NCBI RefSeq assembly: GCF_040605455.1 | Contig: NZ_JBEXCV010000127.1 | Location: forward strand, 1 to 26,560 | Direction: 5' to 3' | Origin: Embleya sp040605455 | GTDB taxonomy: Bacteria > Actinomycetota > Actinomycetes > Streptomycetales > Streptomycetaceae | Length of the DNA stretch: 26,560 nucleotides | Shown here: positions 6,973 to 14,483 of the stretch, in pieces | How positions within the stretch are numbered: the first letter of the stretch is position 1 | Layout: every line of letters starts with the position of its first letter | The notes under the pieces: generated by a model | Databases searched by the model: none | Told to the model about the DNA's origin: nothing | What the model saw: only the letters and a program-made list of their open reading frames with translations | Translations under genes and position numbers: made by a program

Positions 6973-7851
6973 ATGGTTGCTTCGCCGCCCACCGATCGGG
7001 TGGTGGCCGTGATCGAGTTGCTCGCCGCCGCGCCACGCGGGCTGAGCGTGTCGGACGTGGCGGCCCGCCTGGATCTGAACCGGTCCACCGCGACCGCCGT
7101 GCTCGCCGCACTGGAGGCACCGGGCTGGGTGCGGCGGGGGCCGGATCGGCTGTACATGCTCGGACCGGGCCTGCTCGCGGTCGCCGACGCGGTGCATGCG
7201 CGCGTGCGACTCCCGGCGGGCACGGCGCAGGTGTTGGCCACACTCGCGGACCGGGTCGGCTGTGGGGTGGCGCTGTCCCTGGTCGATGTCGATCACGTGG
7301 TCTTCCTCGCGGTGGAGCCCGGACCGGGCCGGCTGCCGGCCGGAATCGAGGTGGGCACCAGGCTGCCGCTGCGACCGCCGGCCGGGGCCTCGGTGATGCC
7401 GTGGCGGTCGGCCGCCGAACGGGCCGCGTGGCTCGCGCACGCACCCGAGTTGGCGGCGACCCTGGACACGATCCGCGCGCACGGCATCGCCGCCTGGCGA
7501 CCGCGCACCGACTCGGCCGAACTGTTGGCCGTCCTCCGGGACGTGGTGGGGCTGTTGGACGAACACCCGGGACGCACCGGACTGCGCGAGCGGGTACGCG
7601 ATCAACTCGCGTCGATCAGCGCACACCCGTACACCGAGGCCGAGTTGACCTCGGATCAAGCCCTCCCCCTGAGCTACCTCGCCGCACCCATCCGGGACGC
7701 ACACGGCCGGCCGACCCACGAACTCCAAATCGGCCCACTACGCGATGCCGTCGGCCACACCGAACGCCACGAATACATCACCGCGTTGCAAACCACCGCC
7801 ACCCACCTCTCCGCCACCCCCAGACACGCCGGCGCCCCCCGCCCCAGGTAA
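6973..7851 (+). CDS. IclR-family transcriptional regulator
   Basis: The 292-residue protein has an N-terminal winged HTH: AVIELLAAAPRGLSVSDVAARL, shown here as AVIELLAAAPRG and LSVSDVAARL, then NRSTATAVLAALEAPGWV (residues 10-53). A longer effector-binding region follows, with SLVDVDHVVFLAVEPG (102-117). The layout matches IclR-type regulators, although the C-terminal part is divergent and lengthened. AAGGGG lies 8 nt before the ATG at 6973, which decides the start over an upstream TTG-type start. The gene is divergent from the P450 gene and shares the palindromes at 6897-6932. The LLM oxidoreductase gene follows on the same strand after 170 bp of hairpin-rich sequence. It is the likely local regulator of the P450 and perhaps of the oxidoreductase. 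Confidence 0.85.
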   Translation: MVASPPTDRVVAVIELLAAAPRGLSVSDVAARLDLNRSTATAVLAALEAPGWVRRGPDRLYMLGPGLLAVADAVHARVRLPAGTAQVLATLADRVGCGVALSLVDVDHVVFLAVEPGPGRLPAGIEVGTRLPLRPPAGASVMPWRSAAERAAWLAHAPELAATLDTIRAHGIAAWRPRTDSAELLAVLRDVVGLLDEHPGRTGLRERVRDQLASISAHPYTEAELTSDQALPLSYLAAPIRDAHGRPTHELQIGPLRDAVGHTERHEYITALQTTATHLSATPRHAGAPRPR

Positions 7852-7886
7852 TCAACGCGCGGAGAGCGACAGAGCCGGCAAGCGTG

Positions 7887-7925
7887 GACGGTGTGACCCG
7901 GAGCGAAGCGGAGGGACACACCGTC
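7887..7925 (+). terminator. Strong stem-loop downstream of the IclR gene
   Basis: GACGGTGTGACCC (7887-7899) pairs with GGGACACACCGTC (7913-7925) with one mismatch in 13, around a 13-nt loop containing GAGCGAAGCG. It begins 35 bp after the IclR stop codon. Position and strength suit an intrinsic terminator without a U-tract. It could also belong to a dispersed palindromic repeat. Confidence 0.55.
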
Positions 7926-7937
7926 CCGAGCGAGAGG

Positions 7938-7978
7938 CCACCTTTTGCTCCTCCGTTTCGCGCCTCCGCAAAAAGTGG
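7938..7978 (+). repeat. Second stem-loop in the leader of the LLM gene
   Basis: CCACCTTTTGC (7938-7948) pairs with GCAAAAAGTGG (7968-7978) at 10 of 11 positions, across a 19-nt loop. It ends 43 bp before the LLM start codon. It may be part of a composite termination region or a structured leader of the next gene. Confidence 0.45.
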
Positions 7979-8021
7979 TGCCTCGCGAGCCGGCGACAAA
8001 GTCGCCCAACAAACTATTCCC

Positions 8022-8909
8022 ATGAAACTGCGCATCGGTGTCGGCCTGGGCCCGCGTGACCCCGCCGACCCCGCGACGTTCGACGAACTCGTCCGGCACA
8101 TGGAACACATCGGCGTGGACTCGCTGTGGTTGCCCGATCTGGTCGGGGGTGACCTGCCCGACCCGCTCGTCGGTATCGGCTACGTGGCCGGCCGCACCCG
8201 GCGGCTCAAGCTGGGCAGCGGTGTCACTGTGCTGCCCGGCCGCAACCCGGTGGCCGTGGCCAAGGAACTCGCCACCCTGGCGGCACTCGCGCCGGGCCGG
8301 ATCCTGCCGGTGTTCGGCGTCCGACACGCGACCGCGCGCGAACGGCCGCTGTTCCCGATCCCGGGCCCGCGCGGCGAGGTGATGGACGAGGCGCTCACCG
8401 TCGTGCGTCTCCTGCTCGAAAACGACGACGTGTCGTTCGAGGGCAAGTACCACCGCTGTGAACACGCACGCGTCGGACCGCGCCCCACCCGCCCGCTCGA
8501 CCTGTGGCTCGGCGGCAGCGGCCCGAAGTCGCTGCGGCGGGTGGGCCGGCTCGCCGACGGCTGGCTCGGCGCCGCGCTGAGCCCCGACGAGGCCGGCGCG
8601 GCCAGGCGCACGATCGAGGCCGCCGCGGCGGAGGCCGGGCGTACCGTCGACGACGACCACTACGGGATGAGCCTGGTCGTCGCGTTCGACGGCATGCCCA
8701 GCCGCGAGTTCGGCGCGCTGCGCCGGCAGCGACCGGACGTGGACGTCGCCGAGTTGGTGCCCACCGGGTGGGCCGCCGCGCGCGAGCTGATCGGGCGGTA
8801 CGCCGAGGCCGGGGTGAGCAAGTTCGTGGTCCGACCGGCCGGCACGCCGCCCTCGTGGACCTCGTTCCTGACCGAATTCGCCGCCGAACTGTTGCCGCTG
8901 GAGACGTGA
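8022..8909 (+). CDS. LLM-class (luciferase-like) flavin-dependent oxidoreductase
   Basis: The 295-residue protein has the luciferase-like TIM-barrel signature. It starts KLRIGVGLG, then EHIGVDSLWLPD, then RTRRLKLGSGVTVLPGRNPV, then LWLGGSGPKSLRRVGRLADGW, split as LWLGGSGPKSL and RRVGRLADGW. FMN- or F420-dependent monooxygenases and reductases share this fold. The GVTVLPGRNPV segment is common in putative F420-dependent members. The cofactor is not proved by the sequence. The ATG at 8022 has no Shine-Dalgarno sequence. CAAACT lies 6 nt upstream of it, so a leaderless transcript is possible. It follows the IclR gene and could act in the same pathway as the P450. A long perfect hairpin (8983-9023) follows it. 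Confidence 0.88.
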   Translation: MKLRIGVGLGPRDPADPATFDELVRHMEHIGVDSLWLPDLVGGDLPDPLVGIGYVAGRTRRLKLGSGVTVLPGRNPVAVAKELATLAALAPGRILPVFGVRHATARERPLFPIPGPRGEVMDEALTVVRLLLENDDVSFEGKYHRCEHARVGPRPTRPLDLWLGGSGPKSLRRVGRLADGWLGAALSPDEAGAARRTIEAAAAEAGRTVDDDHYGMSLVVAFDGMPSREFGALRRQRPDVDVAELVPTGWAAARELIGRYAEAGVSKFVVRPAGTPPSWTSFLTEFAAELLPLET

Positions 8910-8982
8910 ACGATTCTGCCGCACACGGCGATTGACGTTCCGTAAGCAAAATATTGCGCACACTCGCGGCTGCCGGAATCAT

Positions 8983-9023
8983 GCGGCCGGTGGTTCGCAC
9001 CCGGCGTGCGAACCACCGGCCGC
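8983..9023 (+). terminator. Perfect 17-bp stem hairpin after the LLM gene
   Basis: The arms at 8983-8999 (GCGGCCGGTGGTTCGCA) and 9007-9023 are exact reverse complements around a 7-nt loop. No T-run follows. It lies 73 bp after the LLM stop codon, as expected for an actinomycete intrinsic terminator. Confidence 0.8.
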
Positions 9024-9185
9024 ACGTTCGTCGTCCACCCGCCGACCTGCGTCGGAGCGGAGGTCGACACGTGAACAGTCCCCGTATGCCCGGGAGTCGG
9101 TCGTGCCCTCCGATTGGCCGGATTCCGTACGGCAGTTCCGATCGAATTCGGCCAACGGTGCCGCACCGGCCGTCACGACGGAGGG

Positions 9186-9214
9186 TTGCGCCCGGTCTGA
9201 CAGTCAGTCAGGAT
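9186..9214 (+). promoter_or_regulatory. Promoter for the pathogen-related-protein homologue
   Basis: TTGCGC (9186-9191), a 17-bp spacer, then CAGGAT (9209-9214). This fits the vegetative sigma pattern of streptomycetes. It lies 70 bp before the start codon. Confidence 0.5.
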
Positions 9215-9284
9215 CGCCCCCGTTCCCCTCCGGACGGCGCGCGCCACCGAGCGCTGCCACCGGCAACGAAGGATGGAAATACAC

Positions 9285-9941
9285 GTGTCGACTTCCCCCA
9301 CGACTCCGCTCTGGCTTCAGGGACGGGACGCCGTCGTCGCCGCGGCGGCCCCCGACGGCTGGCGCGAAGCGGCCCCCGACTACCACCTCTCGCACACGGT
9401 GATGCCGGGCCAGCGCAGCACACAGCACGCATCCGACTCGCTGGAGGCGATCGTCGAGAGCCTCGTGCAGGTTTTCGAGATGGAGGTCTCGCACAAGAAG
9501 GATCCGAAGACCTGGGTCTCGATGGTCACCGAGCGCTTCCGCACGAACGTCAACGGCGGCCCTTGGGCGAGCGCGCAGGACATCGTCGACCAGGGCAGCT
9601 ACAACATCCTGATCGGCGACAGCATCTTCTACTCGCCGGGTCGGGAGAGCTTCGAGTCCTCACACCACATCTTCCACACCGCGTTTCCCGAGGGCTTCTA
9701 CTGGGAGGTCCTCGAAGTCCTCTCCCCGCCGCCCGTGATCGCCTTCAAGTGGCGGCACTGGGGCAGTTACACGGGCGAGTACAAGGGTTTCCAGCCGGAC
9801 GGCAAGACCATCGAGATGTTCGGCATGAGCGTGGCCAAGGTCAGCGAAGACCTCAAGCTCGTCGAGGTCGAGCACTACTACGACCCGAACGCCTTCCTGT
9901 CCCGACTCACCGGCGGTTGCCCGGTCGCACACGGCAACTGA
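9285..9941 (+). CDS. Homologue of plant pathogen-related protein (SnoaL-like fold)
   Basis: The 218-residue protein matches the plant pathogen-related protein family (the barley PRp type) motif by motif. It has SLEAIVESL (52-60), EVSHKKDPKTW (67-77), NVNGG (88-92), SSHHIFHTAFPEGFYWEVLEV (125-145, in part SSHHIFHTAFPEGF), FKWRHWG (154-160), YTGEYKG (162-168) and EVEHYYDP (194-201). These proteins have a SnoaL/NTF2-like barrel, and their biochemical function is poorly defined. GTG 9285 is preferred because GAAGGA lies about 11 nt upstream. The in-frame ATG at 9273 overlaps that site. It has its own promoter and no operon partner. The tail GCPVAHGN resembles a short motif seen at the ends of other proteins and has no known role here. 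Confidence 0.8.
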   Translation: MSTSPTTPLWLQGRDAVVAAAAPDGWREAAPDYHLSHTVMPGQRSTQHASDSLEAIVESLVQVFEMEVSHKKDPKTWVSMVTERFRTNVNGGPWASAQDIVDQGSYNILIGDSIFYSPGRESFESSHHIFHTAFPEGFYWEVLEVLSPPPVIAFKWRHWGSYTGEYKGFQPDGKTIEMFGMSVAKVSEDLKLVEVEHYYDPNAFLSRLTGGCPVAHGN

Positions 9942-10225
9942 CCCGGCTCGATACGGTACGGGCCGGGCCGGCTCGATTCGGGCCAAGCCGGCCGCCGGAA
10001 CGTCGCCGGGTCCCGGCAGGGTCCCCGATCCACCGGCCGTCGGGTGCCGGGCGGCCTCACCCCGAGCCCACCCGGCACCCGAGTTGCCCGATCACGCCGA
10101 GCCCCGCCCACGCCCGGCGCCCGCCTTCCCGATAGCTTGGCGCACCACCGTGGTACCGACCCGGTGGTTGCCTCGACGGGCTCCATCACGACCCGCCGAC
10201 GGCCGAGGCACGAGCCGGGACGACG

Positions 10226-11227
10226 ATGACCGACGAGCACAACCCGCCCACCTTCCGGGTCCAGTGGAGCAGCGCCTTCCGGACCAACTCCGTCGGACTC
10301 GCCGGGCACGGGTTTCCGTTCGCCGCCGAGGTGTTCGAGCGGGACGGGGTGTACGGGATCGGCGGCGCGGCGGCGCGGGTGTGCGATCTGGTCGACGTAA
10401 TCGAAGCGTTCGCGCAGCCCGTAGTCACGGTGCAGAGCCTCGGGCACTACTGGTTCGATCAGGAGGGCCGTCGCGAGTGGACGCCGGGCGAGATCGCCCG
10501 GGAGCAGGGTGTCGAAGCCGAGGCGCACGACGTCACCTGGGCCGGGCACAACGAGTTGCTCGTGCTGCGCCGGTCGGACCTGGGCCCGTTCCTGGCGGAG
10601 CTGTATCCGTACAACATCGACGTGGTCGACGCGCCCGGCCCGGTGGCGGCCGCGGCCGCCGACGAGATGGCACTCGCGGTCGGCACGCGTGGCCTCGACA
10701 CCTGCGTGCTGCACGAGCTACCGGACGCCGAGCTGCATTTCTCCGGCCACGACGACTGCTACTTCCACATCGAGAGCCGCGACCCCGTGCTACCCGTCCG
10801 GGTGTTCGCCCGACTGCTGACCCTCGCCGCGGGCGCGGCGCTGCTCGCGCGCGCCGAGACGAGCACCGAGACGAGCAGCGAGCCCAGCACCGAGCCCAGT
10901 GTCGAGCCGCGCACCGAGGCGGTCACCGTGGTCGAACCGGACGCCGAGTTCGTGCGGGCGATCCTGGCCCGGAGCGGACACTGGTCGGGCCCGGTCCGCG
11001 CGCCCGAACCGGACGGCACGGTCCGACTCGATCTCGCGGCGGACAAGTGGCGACTCGGCAAGCGCCTCCCGCCCCAGGCCGACCTGTCGGCTTGCTACGA
11101 CCCGACCAGGGGTCGTTGGCACCTCGTGGAATCCGAGCCCGAATTCGAGGCCGAGCCCGACGCCGAGCCCGGGTTCGGATCCGCGCCGGCGCCCACATCC
11201 ACCACCGGGCCGGACAGCGCCCGATGA
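10226..11227 (+). CDS. Hypothetical protein with Thr/Ser/Glu/Pro repeat linker
   Basis: I do not recognise this 333-residue protein. Residues 1-205 look globular, beginning FRVQWSSAFRTNSVGL, with a Tyr/His-rich SGHDDCYFHIESRD near 173-186. A low-complexity linker follows (ETSTETSSEPSTEPSVEP, about 212-229) built from repeated T/S-E-P units. A second small module (about 233-310) contains SGHWSGPVRAPEPDGTVRLD, and the acidic tail is E/P-rich. There is no signal peptide or membrane segment. The ATG at 10226 has GGGA about 5 nt upstream. The gene ends 7 bp from the convergent gene at 11235, so there is no room for a terminator between them. The linker joins what may be two independent domains. 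Confidence 0.7.
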   Translation: MTDEHNPPTFRVQWSSAFRTNSVGLAGHGFPFAAEVFERDGVYGIGGAAARVCDLVDVIEAFAQPVVTVQSLGHYWFDQEGRREWTPGEIAREQGVEAEAHDVTWAGHNELLVLRRSDLGPFLAELYPYNIDVVDAPGPVAAAAADEMALAVGTRGLDTCVLHELPDAELHFSGHDDCYFHIESRDPVLPVRVFARLLTLAAGAALLARAETSTETSSEPSTEPSVEPRTEAVTVVEPDAEFVRAILARSGHWSGPVRAPEPDGTVRLDLAADKWRLGKRLPPQADLSACYDPTRGRWHLVESEPEFEAEPDAEPGFGSAPAPTSTTGPDSAR

Positions 11228-11234
11228 CGCCGAC

Positions 11235-11657
11235 TCACAACCGCGGCGTGCGCATTCGGGTCAGCCGACCGCCCTCGCCGACCGCGTCGCCTACGGTGCG
11301 CACCGTCATGGAGCGGTACGTGCCCGGGACGGTGGACACCCAAAAGCGCTCACCGAAGATCGTCGCCGGCGCCTGGAGCACGAACCGGCCGCGCCGGAAC
11401 TCGACCTGCGGCGGCACGCCGTCGTCCGGCAACACGCCCCATGCGAGCGCCCACGCCGGCTCGCCGCGACCGGACCGCAGCGCACCGCGCAGCAGGGTCG
11501 GCCCCAGTGCGGCGCCGGCCACGGCCACGTCGATCAGCCGGTAGCCCGTGTACACCTCGAGCGCCGGTCGCCCACGCGAACCCTTGCCCAGGCGCATCGT
11601 GCAGTCGCTCAGCCGCAGATAGAGCTCGGTGGTCGTCTGCTGCAGGACATCGCTCAT
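11235..11657 (-). CDS. Hypothetical protein, 140 residues
   Basis: I do not recognise this protein. The ATG at 11657 has a GGGGGAG ribosome-binding site at good spacing. The reading frame continues upstream without homology-like sequence. The protein reads MSDVLQQTTTELYLRLSDC, then RPALEVYTGYRLIDVAVAG, and ends with a basic tail after STVPGTYRSM. One weakly hydrophobic stretch (LIDVAVAGAALGPTLL) is too polar to be a sure membrane helix. It lies between a convergent neighbour 7 bp away and the response-regulator gene 194 bp upstream. The same orientation as the two-component genes makes co-transcription possible but unproven. Confidence 0.65.
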   Translation of the reverse strand: MSDVLQQTTTELYLRLSDCTMRLGKGSRGRPALEVYTGYRLIDVAVAGAALGPTLLRGALRSGRGEPAWALAWGVLPDDGVPPQVEFRRGRFVLQAPATIFGERFWVSTVPGTYRSMTVRTVGDAVGEGGRLTRMRTPRL

Positions 11658-11851
11658 GGCGCGCTCCCCCGTTCGAAGCGCCCGACGGGACAGTCCCTCG
11701 GGCCCCATCAGGATCCACCGGCGAGGCCGATTGCCACATCGGCTGTACGAACCGTTTCCACCGGGCCACGTACTCCCCCTGTAGGACGGAGAAATCTCGC
11801 GGGCCTCACCCGAGCGAGCGAGTCGGCGACCCGCACACCGCTCGCGCGGGG

Positions 11852-12523
11852 TCAAGTCGTGCCCGGAACGGCCAGACCCGTCTCGTACGCACAGATCACC
11901 GCATGCACCCGATCGCGCAGCCCGAGCTTCCCCAAAATGCTGCTGACGTGCGTCTTCACCGTGTGCTCGCTGACCACCAGCGCCTCGGCGATCTCCGCGT
12001 TGGACATGCCCAGGGCCAGGCAGCGCATCGTCTCCCGCTCGCGCGTGGTCAACACGGCCAGCCGCTCGGCCGGTTCGGCCGGGGCCTCCGTACGGGGTAG
12101 TCGGCGCGTATAGTCGGCGATCAGCCGTCGGGTCACCGACGGCGCGAGCAGCGCCTCGCCGCTCGCCACCATCCGCACCGCATGCACCAGGTCGTCCCGG
12201 CGCACGTCCTTGAGCAGAAATCCGGCCGCACCCGCGTAGAGCGCGTCGTAGACGTACTCGTCCACGTCGAACGTGGTCAGCATGACGATCCGGCAGCTCG
12301 GCGCCTCGGCCGACACCACGCGGGCCGCCTCGATGCCGTCCATCCGGGGCATCCGGACGTCCAGGAGCAGTACGTCGGGCCGGTGCGCGCGGACCGCCTC
12401 GACCGCCTCCAGGCCGTCGCCCGCCTCGGCCACCACGCAGATGTCGGGCTGCGCGTCCAGGATCATCGCGAAGCCGCTGCGCACCAACCCCTGATCGTCG
12501 GCCACCACCACGCTGATCGGCAT
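11852..12523 (-). CDS. NarL/FixJ-family response regulator
   Basis: The 223-residue protein has an N-terminal receiver with the acidic pair Asp9-Asp10, phosphoacceptor Asp55 (VLLLDVRMP), Thr83 and Lys105. A C-terminal LuxR-type HTH follows (LTTRERETMRCLALGMSNAE, about 158-177, then HTVKTHVSSILGKLGLRDR). All phosphotransfer residues are present. Its ATG (12523-12521) overlaps the TGA of the kinase gene as TGATG, so translation is coupled and the two form a cognate pair. Target genes are unknown. By family precedent it would bind promoters as a phosphorylated dimer. Confidence 0.95.
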   Translation of the reverse strand: MPISVVVADDQGLVRSGFAMILDAQPDICVVAEAGDGLEAVEAVRAHRPDVLLLDVRMPRMDGIEAARVVSAEAPSCRIVMLTTFDVDEYVYDALYAGAAGFLLKDVRRDDLVHAVRMVASGEALLAPSVTRRLIADYTRRLPRTEAPAEPAERLAVLTTRERETMRCLALGMSNAEIAEALVVSEHTVKTHVSSILGKLGLRDRVHAVICAYETGLAVPGTT

Positions 12524-13746
12524 CACGAGGTCCGCACCGGGCCGACCGGGATCCGCAGCGCGACCTCGAAGCCCGGCCCGGTCACTCGCGGCCCGACCGT
12601 CACGCTGCCGCCGCACGCGGTCGCCCGCTCGCGGATGCCGATCAGCCCGTGGCCGCCGCCCGGACGCGGTCGCCCGCCCCGGCCGTCGTCGGTGATGGTG
12701 ATCCTCATCGTGTCCACGCCCCATTCGAGCCGCACCACCACCGCGGTGGCGTGCGCGTGCCTGACCGTGTTGGTCAGCGCCTCCTGGACGACACGGTACG
12801 CGGCGATCTCCGCGTCCGAGCGCAGCGGTCGGCGCACGCCGACGCTCTCGTAGACCACCCGTAGGTCGGTCCGGCCGACCTCGGCGACCAGGTCGGCGAT
12901 GTTGGCGACGGTGGGCTGTGGCGCCCGGGCGCCGGCCTCGTCGTCCTCCTTGAGCGTGCCCAGGATCCGCCGGAGTTGCACCATCGCATCGCGCCCGGCG
13001 TCCGCGATCGCGTCGAACGCGGCCTCCGCGCGGGCCGGATCGCTGCGCACCACCACCGGTCCGGCCTCGGCCTGCACGGTCATCAGGCTCACCGCGTGCG
13101 CCAGGATGTCGTGCATGTCCCGGGCGATCCTGGCCCGTTCGCGCACGGCGGCCCGGGCCACCTCGGCGTCCGCGCGACGGATCTCCAGGTCGCGCTCGTG
13201 CTCCAGCCGCCGGGTGCGCTCCTCGATCCCGGCGATGTAGGCGGTGCGGTGCCTGGTGGCCAGTCCGAAGGCGGCGGCCGCGGTCAGGGCCAGGACATCG
13301 AAGGTGGCCTGTTGCGCCGGCTGATTCTTGAAGTTCTCCACGACCAGCGTGATCGGCAGCGCCAACACCGCGACGGCGATCCGCTCCCAGCGCCGACCGA
13401 GCGCGAAGACCGTGTAGATCGCAATCGTCATGCCGAACTGGAACGGCTGGCCGGGTCGATGGTGCAGCGATACCGGCACCGTGAACACCGCCACCACACA
13501 CGCGACCGGGAACGGCTGCCGGCGCCGCCAGATCAACGGGATCGCGGTGCCGCTCAGCAGCAGGAACCCGAGCCGATAGGGCGAACGCAAGGCGACCAGG
13601 AACGGCAGCGACACCATGAACTGCACCATCAGCGCGATCATGATGTCCAGGACCTGCGGGTCGATCCGGCGCAGGATGCCCAGCGTGTGTTTGGCCCGGT
13701 CACGGACGTGCCGGTCGGCGCCGCGCTCGGCGAGGTGGTCGGACAT
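12523..13746 (-). CDS. NarL-type sensor histidine kinase (HisKA_3)
   Basis: The 407-residue protein has about five membrane segments in residues 30-165 and no large extracellular loop. It then has a coiled-coil region (about 175-205), the HisKA_3 motif ARDMHDILAHAVSLM with phosphoacceptor His212, the N-box QEALTNTVRHA (Asn326), DDGRGG (353-358) and GHGLIGIRERA (365-375). This is the standard actinobacterial one-family kinase that pairs with NarL-type regulators. The signal is probably sensed in the membrane, but its nature cannot be read. GGGAG lies 8 nt before the ATG at 13746. The gene is upstream of and coupled to the response regulator. Confidence 0.93.
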   Translation of the reverse strand: MSDHLAERGADRHVRDRAKHTLGILRRIDPQVLDIMIALMVQFMVSLPFLVALRSPYRLGFLLLSGTAIPLIWRRRQPFPVACVVAVFTVPVSLHHRPGQPFQFGMTIAIYTVFALGRRWERIAVAVLALPITLVVENFKNQPAQQATFDVLALTAAAAFGLATRHRTAYIAGIEERTRRLEHERDLEIRRADAEVARAAVRERARIARDMHDILAHAVSLMTVQAEAGPVVVRSDPARAEAAFDAIADAGRDAMVQLRRILGTLKEDDEAGARAPQPTVANIADLVAEVGRTDLRVVYESVGVRRPLRSDAEIAAYRVVQEALTNTVRHAHATAVVVRLEWGVDTMRITITDDGRGGRPRPGGGHGLIGIRERATACGGSVTVGPRVTGPGFEVALRIPVGPVRTS

Positions 13747-14101
13747 GCGGCGTGCTCCCGGGTGGTGTGTACCGACAGTGTCGCGGCTGATCCCCCGCCG
13801 CCGCCTCGCTCGTGAGAGGGATCTGCACGGGATCCGGCCGCACGGGCCCGTCAGCCCCTGGGGCCCCTCGGGCCCGTTCGACGCTTGTCGGCGCAAGTGC
13901 GCCGGGGAGCCGACCAATCGGGCGAATCGATCGGCCGCCGACGAACGCGCCCTCCGATGGCATTTCGGGTGCCGTCGCGTCTGGTACGACTGATGCCATG
14001 GCTACCGGCAACCGCTTCGTCCCCGACCCCGACCGTTCGACACGGACAGCGCGGTGTGCTCGGCCGGCCTTCGCCGTCTCGGGCCGGACAGGGGCGGAGC
14101 C
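13747..14101. other. 355-bp divergent intergenic region
   Basis: This lies between the kinase start (minus) and the MazF-like start (plus). It must hold both promoters, but no consensus pair stands out. A 38-codon reading frame from ATG 13998 to 14114 overlaps the start of the toxin gene. It has no ribosome-binding site and does not look like an antitoxin. Confidence 0.5.
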
Positions 14102-14419
14102 GTGCGGCCACTGAGGCGGGGACAGGTGTGGACGATCCCCACCGTCGGCCGCGAACGTACTTTCATGATCGTGCAGAACGACCACGTCGCCGCACTGCAC
14201 CCGGGCGCGGCGCTGTGCGCACTGGTGGACACCGTCGGCGACCGGCAGGAGTCACTGGTCACGGTCCGGATCACCACGCCGGTCACCGGCGTCGTGCTCG
14301 CCCCCGACCTGTACACGTCGCGGCACCGCCGCTTCGAACAGGGCACCTATCTGGGCGATGTCGCGCCCGACGAGATGGAACGGGTCGATGTCGCGCTGCG
14401 CGCCGTCCTGGGTCTGTGA
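14102..14419 (+). CDS. MazF/PemK-family toxin-like protein
   Basis: The 105-residue protein begins LRRGQVWTIP and continues with RTFMIVQND. It ends YLGDVAPDEMERVDVALRAVLGL, split here as YLGDVAPDEMER and VDVALRAVLGL. An RRGxVW start, an (I)VQND strand and a closing helix xxVDxALxxxLGL are the hallmarks of MazF/PemK ribonuclease folds. The central part is divergent (SLVTVRITTPVTGVVLAPD), so RNase activity is uncertain. GTG 14102 is preferred, with AGGGGCGG just upstream. No antitoxin gene precedes it, although typical operons place one there. It converges with the redox-signalling operon, 64 bp away. It could be an orphan toxin or a repurposed fold. Confidence 0.7.
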   Translation: MRPLRRGQVWTIPTVGRERTFMIVQNDHVAALHPGAALCALVDTVGDRQESLVTVRITTPVTGVVLAPDLYTSRHRRFEQGTYLGDVAPDEMERVDVALRAVLGL

Positions 14420-14483
14420 GGCCGTCGGCGAGGCCGAGGCCGGCCGTGCGACCCGGGACGGCGCGGCGAACGGGGGTTCCGCG

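Larger units (their letters stand above)
8910..9284. other. 375-bp intergenic region with a hairpin and a promoter
   Basis: No credible gene was seen here. The region has a 17-bp perfect hairpin at 8983-9023 and a promoter-like pair at 9186-9214. The rest has mixed codon-position bias and no recognisable protein in any frame. Confidence 0.7.

Noticed and set aside
7887..7978. The twin hairpins as a riboswitch
   Set aside because: The first stem is placed like a terminator of the IclR gene, and I saw no conserved riboswitch core or metabolite-gene context.
13998..14114. 38-codon ORF overlapping the MazF-like start, as a possible antitoxin
   Set aside because: No ribosome-binding site, no antitoxin motif, and the end is Arg/Ala/Gly-rich as expected for an off-frame reading.
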